Positions 16,551-24,821 of a stretch of 64,000 nucleotides of DNA are shown here, piece after piece. Position numbers and translations under genes: made by a program. This DNA comes from Ornithinicoccus sp045032955. Lineage in GTDB: Bacteria > Actinomycetota > Actinomycetes > Actinomycetales > Dermatophilaceae. Position 1 is the stretch's first letter. Each line of letters begins with the position of its first letter. Where the stretch lies: assembly GCF_045032955.1 (NCBI RefSeq), contig NZ_JBJFZU010000004.1, positions 124,001-188,000 of the forward strand. Reading direction: 5' to 3'. Under the pieces are notes generated by a model. That model made no database searches, was not told the origin of the DNA, and saw only the letters and a program-made list of their open reading frames with translations.

Positions 16551-17639
16551 ATGTCAGAGGTGGAGCTCCGAAGGGTGACCAAGTCCTTCCCCGACGGCCA
16601 CGGCGGTCGGACCGATGTCCTGCACGGGGTCGACATCGTCGCCCCGTCCGGTCAGTTCGTCGTGCTGCTCGGCCCGTCCGGCTGCGGCAAGTCGACGTCG
16701 CTGCGGATCATCGCCGGCCTCGAGGGCGCCAGCGGCGGGGACGTGCTCATCGGCGGTGAGCGCGTGAACGACAAGCCCGCCGCCCAGCGGCAGATCGCCA
16801 TGGTCTTCCAGAACTACGCGCTCTACCCGCACCTGAGCGTGATGGAGAACATCGTCTTCGGGCTTCGCGTCCGGCGGGTGGGCAAGGCCGAGCGGCAGCA
16901 GCGAGGGGTGGACGCGGCCCGCAAGGTCGGCCTCGAGCCCTACCTGGACCGCAAGCCCAGCCAGCTCTCGGGCGGGCAGCGGCAGCGTGCCGCGCTGGCC
17001 CGGGCCCTGGTCTCCGACGCCAAGGTCGTGCTGATGGACGAGCCGCTGTCCAACCTGGACGCCAAGCTGCGCCACCAGATGCGGATCGAGCTGCGCAACC
17101 TGCAGCGGGACCTGGGCCTGACCGTCATCTACGTCACCCACGACCAGGTCGAGGCGATGACGATGGCCGACCACGTGGTGGTGATGCGCGACGGCTACGT
17201 CGCCCAGGCCGCCGCGCCGGTCGAGCTCTACACCGAGCCGGCCGACACCGACGTGGCCTCCTTCATCGGCTCTCCCCCGATGAACCTGCTGCCGGCCCGC
17301 GGCAGTGACGCCGGGCTGAGCGTCTCCGGCAACCCGCGACCGTGGTCGCTGGAGGTCCCGCACGACACCGACCTGATCGTCGGGATCCGCCCGGAGTCGC
17401 TGGCCCTGGACGGTTCCGGCCCGCTGGAGGTGGTGGGCCAGGTGCGCACCACCGAGATCCTCGGCGCCGAGACCCTGCTGACCCTGGAGGGCCGCGCCGG
17501 CGACAGCTTCGTGGCCCGGATCCCCGGGATCGCCCGGATCGACACCGGCACCGACGTCCGCCTCACCACCACCCCCGACGACCTGCGCTTCTTCGACGCC
17601 CAGACCGGGCTCAGCCTGACCACCCCGGCATCCGCCTGA
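16551..17639 (+). CDS. ugpC: ABC transporter ATPase, UgpC/MalK type
   Basis: Nucleotide-binding subunit that powers a CUT1-type importer. The 362-residue protein has Walker A GPSGCGKST, Q-loop MVFQNYALYPHL, ABC signature LSGGQRQRAALARAL, Walker B VLMDEPLSNLDAKL and switch His in YVTHDQVEA, followed by a C-terminal regulatory domain with MOP/TOBE-like repeats (VGIRPESLAL). ATG at 16551 has AAGGAGG in front of it. It is the first gene of the ugpCBAE transcript. Such ATPases often serve several importers in actinobacteria, and it is the only CUT1 ATPase in the window, so it could also serve the orphan transporter at 36.5-39.6 kb. Confidence 0.9.
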   Translation: MSEVELRRVTKSFPDGHGGRTDVLHGVDIVAPSGQFVVLLGPSGCGKSTSLRIIAGLEGASGGDVLIGGERVNDKPAAQRQIAMVFQNYALYPHLSVMENIVFGLRVRRVGKAERQQRGVDAARKVGLEPYLDRKPSQLSGGQRQRAALARALVSDAKVVLMDEPLSNLDAKLRHQMRIELRNLQRDLGLTVIYVTHDQVEAMTMADHVVVMRDGYVAQAAAPVELYTEPADTDVASFIGSPPMNLLPARGSDAGLSVSGNPRPWSLEVPHDTDLIVGIRPESLALDGSGPLEVVGQVRTTEILGAETLLTLEGRAGDSFVARIPGIARIDTGTDVRLTTTPDDLRFFDAQTGLSLTTPASA

Positions 17640-17658
17640 CCCCAGAGAGGTACTCCTC

Positions 17659-18957
17659 ATGTCCGCACGTCCCCGCACCCTGGCCCTGGCCGTCACCCTG
17701 TCCTCCAGCGCCGTCCTGCTCGCCGCCTGCGGCGGTGGTGGCGGTGCCTCCTCCGACGGCTCGGTGGAGCTCACCATGTACTACCCCGTCGCCGTGGGCG
17801 GTCCGCTCACCGACGTCGTCGACGACCTCATCGCGACCTGCACCGAGCAGCACGAGGGGATCAGCGTCGAAGCCGTCTACAGCGGCACCTACGCCGACAC
17901 CATGACCAAGGCGCAGACGGCCTCGCGCAGCGACCAGGGCCCTGACCTGGCGGTGCTGCTGACCACCGACCTCTACACCCTCACCGACGCCGACCTGATC
18001 GTGCCGCTGAGCTCCCTGGACGACGACCTGTCCTGGACCGAGGACCGCTTCTACCCGGCATACCTGGCCTCCGGCGAGGCCGAGGGCGAGCTGTGGAGCC
18101 TGCCGTTCCAGCGGTCGACCATCGTCCAGTACCACAACAAGGACGTCTACGAGGAGGCCGGGCTGGACCCCGAGACTCCCCCCACCACCTGGGACGAGCT
18201 CGAGGAGCACGCCGCCACCATCCAGGACTCCGGCGCCGCCGAGTACGGCCTGGAGATCCCCTCGACCCAGTTCGGCAACTGGATGTTCCAGGCGATGGCC
18301 ATCCAGAGCGGGGTGGAGGACACCGCCGGGGTGGACGGGATGGTCGACTACCTCGACGCCCCCGGCTCGGTCGAGGCGTTGGAGTGGTGGCGCTCGATGG
18401 CCGAGGAGGGCATCATGCCGAGCGGCACCACCGAGTGGGCCTCGACGCCGGAGGACTTCCTGCAGGGCCGCACCGGCATCATGTGGCACACCACCGGCAA
18501 CCTGACCAACGTGCGCAGCAACGCCGACTTCGAGTTCGGCGTCTCGATCCTGCCGGCGAACACCCAGCCCGGGTCCCCGACCGGCGGCGGCAACCTCTAC
18601 GTCTTCGACCGCGGCGACGACGAGACCAAGGCCGCGGCCTACACGATCGCGACCTGCCTCACCGAGCCCGAGCTGGCGGCCGAGTGGTCGATGGAGTCGG
18701 GCTACGTGGCGACCGGCCCGGAGGCCTGGGAGACCGACACGATGGCGGAGTATGCCGAGGAGTTCCCGCAGGCCGCGGTCGCGCGGGACCAGCTCGAGGT
18801 CGCTGTGGGTGAGACCACCTCGCACGAGAACGGTCGGGTGTCGCAGATGATCAACGACACCATCGCCGCGGTGCTGACCGGCCAGTCCGAGGCGCAGGAC
18901 GCCCTGACCCAGCTGCAGAGCGACATCGACGGCGTCCTCGAGCCGTACCAGGGCTGA
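17659..18957 (+). CDS. ugpB: Solute-binding lipoprotein, UgpB-like
   Basis: Extracellular binding protein that would capture sn-glycerol 3-phosphate or glycerophosphodiesters and deliver them to UgpAE. The signal peptide ends in a lipobox, LLAACGGGG. The body matches UgpB: LPFQRSTIVQYHNKDVY followed by EAGLDPETPPTTWDEL, and LTNVRSNADFEFGVSILP, correspond closely to the E. coli UgpB segments around the ligand cleft. The length of 432 residues is usual. It lies 19 bp after ugpC and its stop overlaps the ugpA start by one base (TGATG). Assignment to UgpB rather than a sugar-binding protein rests on these matches and on the GDPD gene sharing its operator. Confidence 0.82.
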   Translation: MSARPRTLALAVTLSSSAVLLAACGGGGGASSDGSVELTMYYPVAVGGPLTDVVDDLIATCTEQHEGISVEAVYSGTYADTMTKAQTASRSDQGPDLAVLLTTDLYTLTDADLIVPLSSLDDDLSWTEDRFYPAYLASGEAEGELWSLPFQRSTIVQYHNKDVYEEAGLDPETPPTTWDELEEHAATIQDSGAAEYGLEIPSTQFGNWMFQAMAIQSGVEDTAGVDGMVDYLDAPGSVEALEWWRSMAEEGIMPSGTTEWASTPEDFLQGRTGIMWHTTGNLTNVRSNADFEFGVSILPANTQPGSPTGGGNLYVFDRGDDETKAAAYTIATCLTEPELAAEWSMESGYVATGPEAWETDTMAEYAEEFPQAAVARDQLEVAVGETTSHENGRVSQMINDTIAAVLTGQSEAQDALTQLQSDIDGVLEPYQG

Positions 18958-19883
18958 TGACCGCCGCGATCCCCACCGTCACGGCGGAGCCGCCGACCCC
19001 GGAGGGCGCACCCCCGGGGCGGCGCCGGATGCGCCTGGGTGACCAGGCCTTCGCCTGGGCGCTGCTCGCCCCGGCGTTCGTGGTCCTGGTGGCCTTCACC
19101 CACTACCCGATCGTGCGGTCGGCGTGGTCCTCCGCGCAGTCGCGCAGCGGCGAGGTCGGTGCCTCCCAGTACCAACGCCTCGTCGAGGACCCCGTCTTCT
19201 GGCAGGTGCTGCGCAACAACCTGTGGTTCGCCCTCGGCACCGTCCCGACGTCGATGGCCCTGGCGATCCTGATGGCGGTGTGGGTGAACAACAAGCTGCG
19301 GGGCAAGGCGTTCGTGCGGCTGGCCTACTTCACCCCGACCATCCTGCCGATGGTGGCGGTGGCCAGCATCTGGCTGTTCTTCTACTCCCCCGGCATCGGC
19401 CCGATCGACCAGCTGCTCTCCACCCTGGGCCTGCCCACCCGCAACTGGCTGGGCGACCCGGACACGGTGCTGCCGGCGCTCATCGTGATGATGATCTGGA
19501 AGCAGGCGGGCTTCTTCATGATCTTCTACCTGGCCGGGCTGCAGAACCTCTCCCCCGAGCTGGAGGAGGCCTCGAAGCTGGAGGGCGCCTCCCGGTGGTA
19601 CCACTTCCGGCGGGTGACCCTGCCGTTGCTGATGCCGACGACGCTGTTCGTCTTCGTGGTGGCCCTGACCGATGCCTTCAAGATCATCGACCACCTGTTC
19701 ATCATGACCGGCGGTGGACCCAACAACGCGTCCAACCTGCTGCTGTTCTACATCTACGACACCGCGTTCTCGTTCTTCGACCCGAACTACGCCGGTGCCC
19801 TGACCATGGCCCTGGTGGTCATCCTCGGACTGGCCGCCGTCATCCAGTTCGCCGTACTCGAGAGGCGGGTGCACTACCGGTGA
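18957..19883 (+). CDS. ugpA: ABC transporter permease, UgpA-like
   Basis: Membrane subunit of the importer, 308 residues with six transmembrane segments after a polar N-terminus. The cytoplasmic EAA loop is read as EEASKLEGASRWYHFRRVTL, the element that docks on the ATPase. NNLWFALGTVPTSMALAI and YFTPTILPMVAVASIW are typical of CUT1 permeases of the MalF/UgpA branch. The ATG shares a base with the ugpB stop (TGATG), and the 3' end overlaps ugpE in a GTGA, so the four genes are tightly linked translationally. Confidence 0.88.
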   Translation: MTAAIPTVTAEPPTPEGAPPGRRRMRLGDQAFAWALLAPAFVVLVAFTHYPIVRSAWSSAQSRSGEVGASQYQRLVEDPVFWQVLRNNLWFALGTVPTSMALAILMAVWVNNKLRGKAFVRLAYFTPTILPMVAVASIWLFFYSPGIGPIDQLLSTLGLPTRNWLGDPDTVLPALIVMMIWKQAGFFMIFYLAGLQNLSPELEEASKLEGASRWYHFRRVTLPLLMPTTLFVFVVALTDAFKIIDHLFIMTGGGPNNASNLLLFYIYDTAFSFFDPNYAGALTMALVVILGLAAVIQFAVLERRVHYR

Positions 19884-20725
19884 GCACCGACGTGAACACC
19901 CTTCCCGGCCAGAGCGGCTTCCGCCTCGGGCGCACCCTGGAGACGGTGGGTGCCTGGCTGCTCGGCCTGCTGTGGCTGCTGCCCCTGCTGTATGCCCTGT
20001 GGGCCTCCGTGCACACCCGCGAGGCGGCCACCACCTTCGACCTGACCGCGCCGCTGACCTTCGACAACTTCGTCTCGGTCTGGACCGGTGCACCGTTCGG
20101 GCGCTACTACATCAACACGATCCTGCTGGTCAGCGGGATCCTGGTGGGACAGCTGGTGCTCGGCGTGCTGGCCGCCTACGCCTTCGCCCGCTTCCGGTTC
20201 GTGGGCAGCAACATCGCCTTCGCGCTGGTGCTCATCCAGCTGATGATCGCCCCGGACATCCTGATCTCGGAGAACTACGCGACGATGGCCTCGTTGCAGC
20301 TGGTCGACACGATCCCGGCGATCGGGCTGCCGTACATCGCCAGCGCGTTCGGCATCTTCCTGCTGCGGCAGACGTTCAAGTCGATGCCGATCGAGCTGGA
20401 CGAGGCCGCCGAGATCGAGGGCGCCGGCCGGCTGGGCCGGTTGTGGCGGGTCTACGTCCCCTTGGCCAAGCCGACCCTGGTCGCCTACGGGCTGGTCTCG
20501 GTCAGCACCCACTGGAACAACTTCCTGTGGCCGCTGGTCATCACCAACAGCGTCAACGCCCGCCCGCTGACGGTGGGGCTGGCGGTCTACAACGGCACCG
20601 AGTCGGGGATCGACTGGACGCTGCTGTCGGCGGCCACCATCCTCGTCGTCGCACCGCTGCTGATCGCGTTCCTGATCTTCCAGCGGCAGTTCGTGCAGAG
20701 CTTCATGCGGGCCGGGATCCGCTAG
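19880..20725 (+). CDS. ugpE: ABC transporter permease, UgpE-like
   Basis: Second membrane subunit, 281 residues and six transmembrane segments, of the MalG/UgpE branch. The EAA loop reads LDEAAEIEGAGRLGRLWRVYVPL and is preceded by LPYIASAFGIFLLRQTFKSMP. The NTILLVSGILVGQLVLGVLAAYAFARF block is the usual start of the permease domain. GTG at 19880 is fixed by the GTGA overlap with ugpA. It is the last gene of the operon; the convergent AI-2E-family gene ends 39 bp downstream. Confidence 0.88.
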   Translation: MSTDVNTLPGQSGFRLGRTLETVGAWLLGLLWLLPLLYALWASVHTREAATTFDLTAPLTFDNFVSVWTGAPFGRYYINTILLVSGILVGQLVLGVLAAYAFARFRFVGSNIAFALVLIQLMIAPDILISENYATMASLQLVDTIPAIGLPYIASAFGIFLLRQTFKSMPIELDEAAEIEGAGRLGRLWRVYVPLAKPTLVAYGLVSVSTHWNNFLWPLVITNSVNARPLTVGLAVYNGTESGIDWTLLSAATILVVAPLLIAFLIFQRQFVQSFMRAGIR

Positions 20726-20764
20726 GTCCTGCAGGTCAAGGTCCGGGGGTCCACGGCCCTGTGC

Positions 20765-22144
20765 TCAGTGCCGTCCGACGAGCCAGGCCCAGAAGCCGAG
20801 ACGCTCCGGCGCCTGCCGCGGGGCCGGGGCGTCCTCGGCCCGACGGGCGAGCACACCGGCGTGCTCGCCGTGCGCCGCGGCGACCAGCCCCTCGGGGGTG
20901 GCCAGGGCCAGGTCCTTGGCCCCGATGTCCCCGGTGCGCAGATCGACCTGCTCGCTGAGGTAGCGCAGCAGGACCACGACGCTGGCCGCGACCGGCACCG
21001 CGAGGAAGGCGCCGATGATGCCGAAGAGCGTGCTGCCCCCGGCGACGGCCAGCAGGATGATGCCCGGGTGCATCTTCATGCTGCGCCCCTGCAGGGCGGG
21101 CTGCAGCACGTTGCCCTCGATCTGCTGGACGGCCAGCACCAGGACGAGCACCCAGACGGCGGTGGTGAAGCCCTGCGACACCAGGGCGACCAGGACCGCG
21201 ATACCGCCGGCCACGACGGCACCGACGATCGGGATGAAGCCGCCGACGAAGGTCAGCACGGCCAGCGTCAGGGCCAGCGGCACCCCCAGGAGCAGCAGAC
21301 CGGCCCCGATGAGGACGGCATCGACGGCGCTGACGATGGCCTGGGTGCGGATGAAGCCACCCAAGGTGTTCCAGACGCGGGTCAGCGACTCGGTCAGGTG
21401 ACGACCCACGGAGCGACCGGTGGTGCGGCGCACCCAGGGCAGGAACGCAGGGCCGTCCTTGAGGAAGAAGAAGGTCAGCACCAGCACCAGGGCCAGGGTG
21501 ACCAGGGCCGAGCCCACCGCGCCCAGGCCGGAGGCGACGGCACCGGCCGCGACCGCACTCTGGTCACGCAGCCACTCGATGGCGGTGTTCAGGTACTCGT
21601 CGACCTGGGCGTTGTCCAGGTTCAACGGCGGTCCGGAGATCCAGTCACGGACCGTCCCGACCCCCTCGTTGGCCTGGCTGAAGATCTCCTGCGACTGCTC
21701 GATCACCGACGGGGCGAGGGCGACGAAGACACCGAGAACCGCGGCGATGGAGACGACCAGCGTCACCAGCGTGGCCACGGCCGAGGGCAGACCGCGTCGC
21801 CGCATCCAGCCGACCACGGGAGACAGCACCGTGGTGACGATGAGCGCCAGCAGGATCGGGAGCACCCCGAACCAGATCTTCTCCAGGACCCACCAGAGCA
21901 CCCAGAGCGCCGCGGCGACGATGAGCAGGCGCAGGCACCAGCCGGTGACGGACTTGAGCCCTTCACCGATGACGCCCATCCGGTCCCGGCCCACGTTGGT
22001 CACGGGAGCGGGGCGGTCGGATCGGTCGCTCACGCTGCCCGGGACCGCCGGTGGACGGTGGCCCGTCTCCGGTGCGGGGTCCTCCGTCCGGACGTTCAAG
22101 GACGAGACCTCGCGGGCCTCCTGCTGCAGATCTGACTCGGCCAT
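20765..22144 (-). CDS. AI-2E family (PerM/YdiK-type) membrane permease
   Basis: Integral membrane protein of 459 residues with a polar N-terminus of about 60 residues, seven to eight transmembrane segments and a polar C-terminal tail. Family blocks are present, including LPILLALIVTTVLSPVVGWM, LALVLVLTFFFLKDGP, GGFIPIVGAVVAGGIAVLVAL and QQIEGNVLQPALQGRSMKMH. Members include exporters of autoinducer 2 and Na+/H+ antiporters, and many have no known substrate. ATG at 22144 is preferred over the ATG at 22159 because AGGAG lies just in front of it. No neighbour suggests a substrate. Confidence 0.88.
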   Translation of the reverse strand: MAESDLQQEAREVSSLNVRTEDPAPETGHRPPAVPGSVSDRSDRPAPVTNVGRDRMGVIGEGLKSVTGWCLRLLIVAAALWVLWWVLEKIWFGVLPILLALIVTTVLSPVVGWMRRRGLPSAVATLVTLVVSIAAVLGVFVALAPSVIEQSQEIFSQANEGVGTVRDWISGPPLNLDNAQVDEYLNTAIEWLRDQSAVAAGAVASGLGAVGSALVTLALVLVLTFFFLKDGPAFLPWVRRTTGRSVGRHLTESLTRVWNTLGGFIRTQAIVSAVDAVLIGAGLLLLGVPLALTLAVLTFVGGFIPIVGAVVAGGIAVLVALVSQGFTTAVWVLVLVLAVQQIEGNVLQPALQGRSMKMHPGIILLAVAGGSTLFGIIGAFLAVPVAASVVVLLRYLSEQVDLRTGDIGAKDLALATPEGLVAAAHGEHAGVLARRAEDAPAPRQAPERLGFWAWLVGRH

Positions 22145-22329
22145 GCCACTCCTGGTCATCGGTGCCGGTGAGCACCGGCACCGCCAGTGTCCCAGGTGTT
22201 CGGACCGGACGTGGCATGGCTCGCCGCACCCGACCGGGCAGCCCCGTCGACCAGCGGACCGGTGTGTAGTAGTCTCCTCCTCGCCTCCAAACCAGCGGGC
22301 TCGAGTCGTCCTCGCCCCTGGAGTGCATC

Positions 22330-23097
22330 GTGAGCCACCCGCTCCCTCGTTCCCACCGACCGCGGATCGCGGTCACCACCGTCGTGCACCACGAGCACGC
22401 CGCACTGCTCGGTCAGGTCGACGGGCTCGGGGCCAGCTCCTGGCCGCCCGACCTGCACGTGGTGCTGGCCGCCAGCGACCGCGAGCTCGCCCGGAACAGG
22501 CTGCCCATCCGTTCGGACCGGTGGGAGACGCTGGTGCCCCGCCTGCAGGTGACGCACAAGCAGCAGCAGCGGGCCTACGTCGACGCGGTGATGCTGGCGA
22601 TGGACGAGGCCGTGGGCGCCGGCGCGCAGGTGCTCGTCCATCTCGACGTGCGGTGCATCCCCGCCCCGGACCTGCTGCAGGCCTACGCGGAACGCGTCGT
22701 CGAGGTCCAGGGCGCGGAACCGGTCCTGCTGGACGCAGATGTGCTGGCGCTGTCCCCTCCCGGCCCGCTGGGCTACCCGGTGTCGAGCGAGCTGCACGGC
22801 TGGGTCCGCGGGTCCACCGACCAGTCGGACGAGAACGACGTCGTTCCTGGCCTCCACTCGTTCGCCCTGCTCGGCAGAGACTGGCCCGCGGTGCGGGAGG
22901 CCTGGGAGCAGTTGGCCGTCGGGAACGCCTCGGTAGTCACACCAGCCGACGCGGTGCGGTCGCTCGGCGGGGTCTGCGCGCGGATCCCGGGGACAGCTGT
23001 CTACCACCAGCATCCCCATGCCGCCCGGATCCGCTACACGCCGGCGACAGGCGACCGGTTGGTGCAGGAGTCGGTCACGGACTCCGGCGCTGTGTGA
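22330..23097 (+). CDS. Glycosyltransferase-family-2-like protein, diverged
   Basis: A 255-residue protein without membrane segments. IAVTTVVHHEHAALLGQVDGL at the start and VLVHLDVRCIPAPDLLQAY in the middle resemble the nucleotide-sugar-binding half and DxD region of GT2 enzymes, and AVYHQHPHAARIRY near the end recalls the YHQHHPP block of actinobacterial GT2 proteins. The usual acceptor-side GGFDE and ED motifs are not visible, and the protein is shorter than typical members, so activity is doubtful. GTG at 22330 follows GGAG. It is monocistronic, with tandem hairpins behind it. It may be a degenerate transferase or a specialised branch. Confidence 0.55.
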   Translation: MSHPLPRSHRPRIAVTTVVHHEHAALLGQVDGLGASSWPPDLHVVLAASDRELARNRLPIRSDRWETLVPRLQVTHKQQQRAYVDAVMLAMDEAVGAGAQVLVHLDVRCIPAPDLLQAYAERVVEVQGAEPVLLDADVLALSPPGPLGYPVSSELHGWVRGSTDQSDENDVVPGLHSFALLGRDWPAVREAWEQLAVGNASVVTPADAVRSLGGVCARIPGTAVYHQHPHAARIRYTPATGDRLVQESVTDSGAV

Positions 23098-23103
23098 GAT
23101 GCG

Positions 23104-23148
23104 CCGGCACCGCACGGTGCCGGCCACCCCTGGGGCCCCGACGGGGCC
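23104..23148. terminator. Two tandem GC-rich hairpins
   Basis: The first stem is CCGGCACC (23104-23111) with GGTGCCGG (23116-23123) around a 4-nt loop. The second is GGCCCC (23134-23139) with GGGGCC (23143-23148) around GAC. Both lie between the glycosyltransferase-like stop and the GAF-ANTAR gene. No T-tract follows, which is common in high-GC genomes. They most likely end the upstream transcript; control of the ANTAR gene is an alternative treated among the findings. Confidence 0.5.
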
Positions 23149-23187
23149 TCGACGGCGCGTCTTCTCCAGTGGCATACTCGGGAGGCC

Positions 23188-23919
23188 ATGACCGACATCG
23201 AGCAGGACCTGTCGCACCACACGGCGGAGATGGCCCGGGCCGTGCACGGTGAGGCATCGGTGGCACTGACCGCCGAGGCCGTCGTCGACCTGGCGGTGTC
23301 GCTGATCTCGGGATGTGATGCGGCGGGGGTGTCCCTGGTCCGCAAGGGCAGGGTCGAGACCGTGGCCTCCTCACACTCCCTGGTGACCATGGGCGACGCC
23401 TGGCAGTACGAGCAGGGCGAAGGCCCCTGCCTGGACGCCATGACACCGCACGAGTACCTGATCGAGAGCCCTGACCTCGTCACGGACGACCGTTGGCCGA
23501 CCTGGGCGCCCCGGGTCATCCGCGAGCTCGGGGTGCGCTCGATGCTGTCCTACCGCCTGTTCACCACCGACAGCCTGGTGGGAGCGCTGAACCTGTACTC
23601 CCTCACGCCGGAGGCGTTCACCGCGGCCGACCACGCCGAGGGGCACATCCTCGCCAGCCAGGCCGCGATAGCGCTGGCCACGAGCGAGAAGGTGGAGAAC
23701 CTCCAGATCGCCGTGAGCCGGCGAACGACGATCGGTCAGGCCCAGGGACTGCTCATGGAGCGCTTCGACCTGAGCCCGGACCAGGCCTTCGACGTCCTGG
23801 TGCGCCTGTCCCGGCAGACCAACCAGAAGCTCTTCGAGATCGCCGAGTCCGTCGTCACGACCCGCCGCCTCCCGCACACGGGTACCGCGCTGGAGCAGAG
23901 GAACGCTACTGCGGGCTGA
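23188..23919 (+). CDS. GAF-ANTAR antiterminator protein
   Basis: A 243-residue cytoplasmic regulator with an N-terminal GAF sensor domain (about residues 20-165; AVSLISGCDAAGVSLVRKG, YEQGEGPCLDAM) and a C-terminal ANTAR RNA-binding domain (about 175-230; SRRTTIGQAQGLLMERFDLSPDQAFDVLVRLS). ANTAR proteins bind paired hairpins in nascent mRNA and prevent termination, and GAF-ANTAR forms are abundant in actinobacteria. ATG at 23188 has GGGAGG before it. The ligand of the GAF domain and the controlled transcript are unknown; no operon partner follows. Confidence 0.9.
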   Translation: MTDIEQDLSHHTAEMARAVHGEASVALTAEAVVDLAVSLISGCDAAGVSLVRKGRVETVASSHSLVTMGDAWQYEQGEGPCLDAMTPHEYLIESPDLVTDDRWPTWAPRVIRELGVRSMLSYRLFTTDSLVGALNLYSLTPEAFTAADHAEGHILASQAAIALATSEKVENLQIAVSRRTTIGQAQGLLMERFDLSPDQAFDVLVRLSRQTNQKLFEIAESVVTTRRLPHTGTALEQRNATAG

Positions 23920-23942
23920 GCCTGCTCAGCGCGGCAAAGTCC

Positions 23943-24818
23943 TCAGGGTGGGTCGTTGACGAACCGGAACTGCAGGCGTGCGGTGCCGTCGACCGGGACG
24001 ACGACGGTCGAGTTGCTGGGCGTCCAGCGCTCGGGCACGAGGAACATCGTGTCGTCACCCTGCACCAGCAGTCGCAACCCGCGGTAGCGGTAGCGGAACG
24101 ACTCACCCTCGGGTGTCGGGAGCACGCTCTCGGCGGTGACCCCGTCGGTCAGGTACAACCGCTCGGTGGTGTCCAGGATGACCAGAGGAAGCTGGTCGAG
24201 GTTCCGCGCGGTCTGCGCCGCGTTCCCTCGTCCGGTCCACTCCGCCACGGTCGCGGTCGCCCACAACAGGCAGGTCCCCACCACCACCACCCCCAGGGTG
24301 CTCACCGCGGGCCTCACCCACCGCGCCCGTTCGTCCTCGGAGCGGTGCAGCCACGCCGGCGCGGTCGGCACCCACAGCAGGTAGACGACCAGGGCGACGC
24401 CGATCCCGATCAGCGAGGGGGTGACGAGGGGGTAGGCCGCCCACCGGCCCAGGGCGAAGTAGCCGAACAGGAGGACCAGGCCCGTCACCAGGACCAGGAG
24501 CGCCGCCGACAGCGCCAGGAGGATGACGCGCGCCGACGGGGGTGACCGCCGGACGCGGACGTGCAGCAGCAGCACCACCATCCCCACCAGGGCCAGGACC
24601 AGCAGCGGCACGAGCAGGACGGCTGGGCTGCGCATCGCGTAGTCCGTGGTGGACAGTCCGATGGTGTCGACGTCGATGCCGAAGTAGCGGAACTGGGCCC
24701 GGGAGGACACGTAGCCGAAGTAGAACAGGAGCGTGGTGATCACGGTGATCGGCGCCACGACGCTGCTGGCGATGGCCAGCCACCGGTAGACCTGGTCGGT
24801 GGCGACCGGCCCGCTCAC
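23943..24818 (-). CDS. Membrane protein with extracytoplasmic C-terminal domain, function unknown
   Basis: Not recognised as a named family. The 291-residue protein has five predicted membrane segments in the first 190 residues and then about 90 polar residues (TSERLYLTDGV-like TERLYLTDGVTAES, VVVPVDGTARLQF) that would lie outside the membrane. GTG at 24818 stands 3 bp after the position where the neighbouring lipoprotein frame once ended (24822-24824), which suggests the two were translationally coupled. Together with the lipase upstream this looks like a three-gene leftward unit for a cell-surface function. Confidence 0.6.
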   Translation of the reverse strand: MSGPVATDQVYRWLAIASSVVAPITVITTLLFYFGYVSSRAQFRYFGIDVDTIGLSTTDYAMRSPAVLLVPLLVLALVGMVVLLLHVRVRRSPPSARVILLALSAALLVLVTGLVLLFGYFALGRWAAYPLVTPSLIGIGVALVVYLLWVPTAPAWLHRSEDERARWVRPAVSTLGVVVVGTCLLWATATVAEWTGRGNAAQTARNLDQLPLVILDTTERLYLTDGVTAESVLPTPEGESFRYRYRGLRLLVQGDDTMFLVPERWTPSNSTVVVPVDGTARLQFRFVNDPP

Positions 24819-24821
24819 CGC

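Noticed and set aside
16554..17777. Long antisense open frame over ugpC
   Set aside because: Same reason: ugpC has all ABC motifs, and high-GC genes routinely leave open antisense frames.
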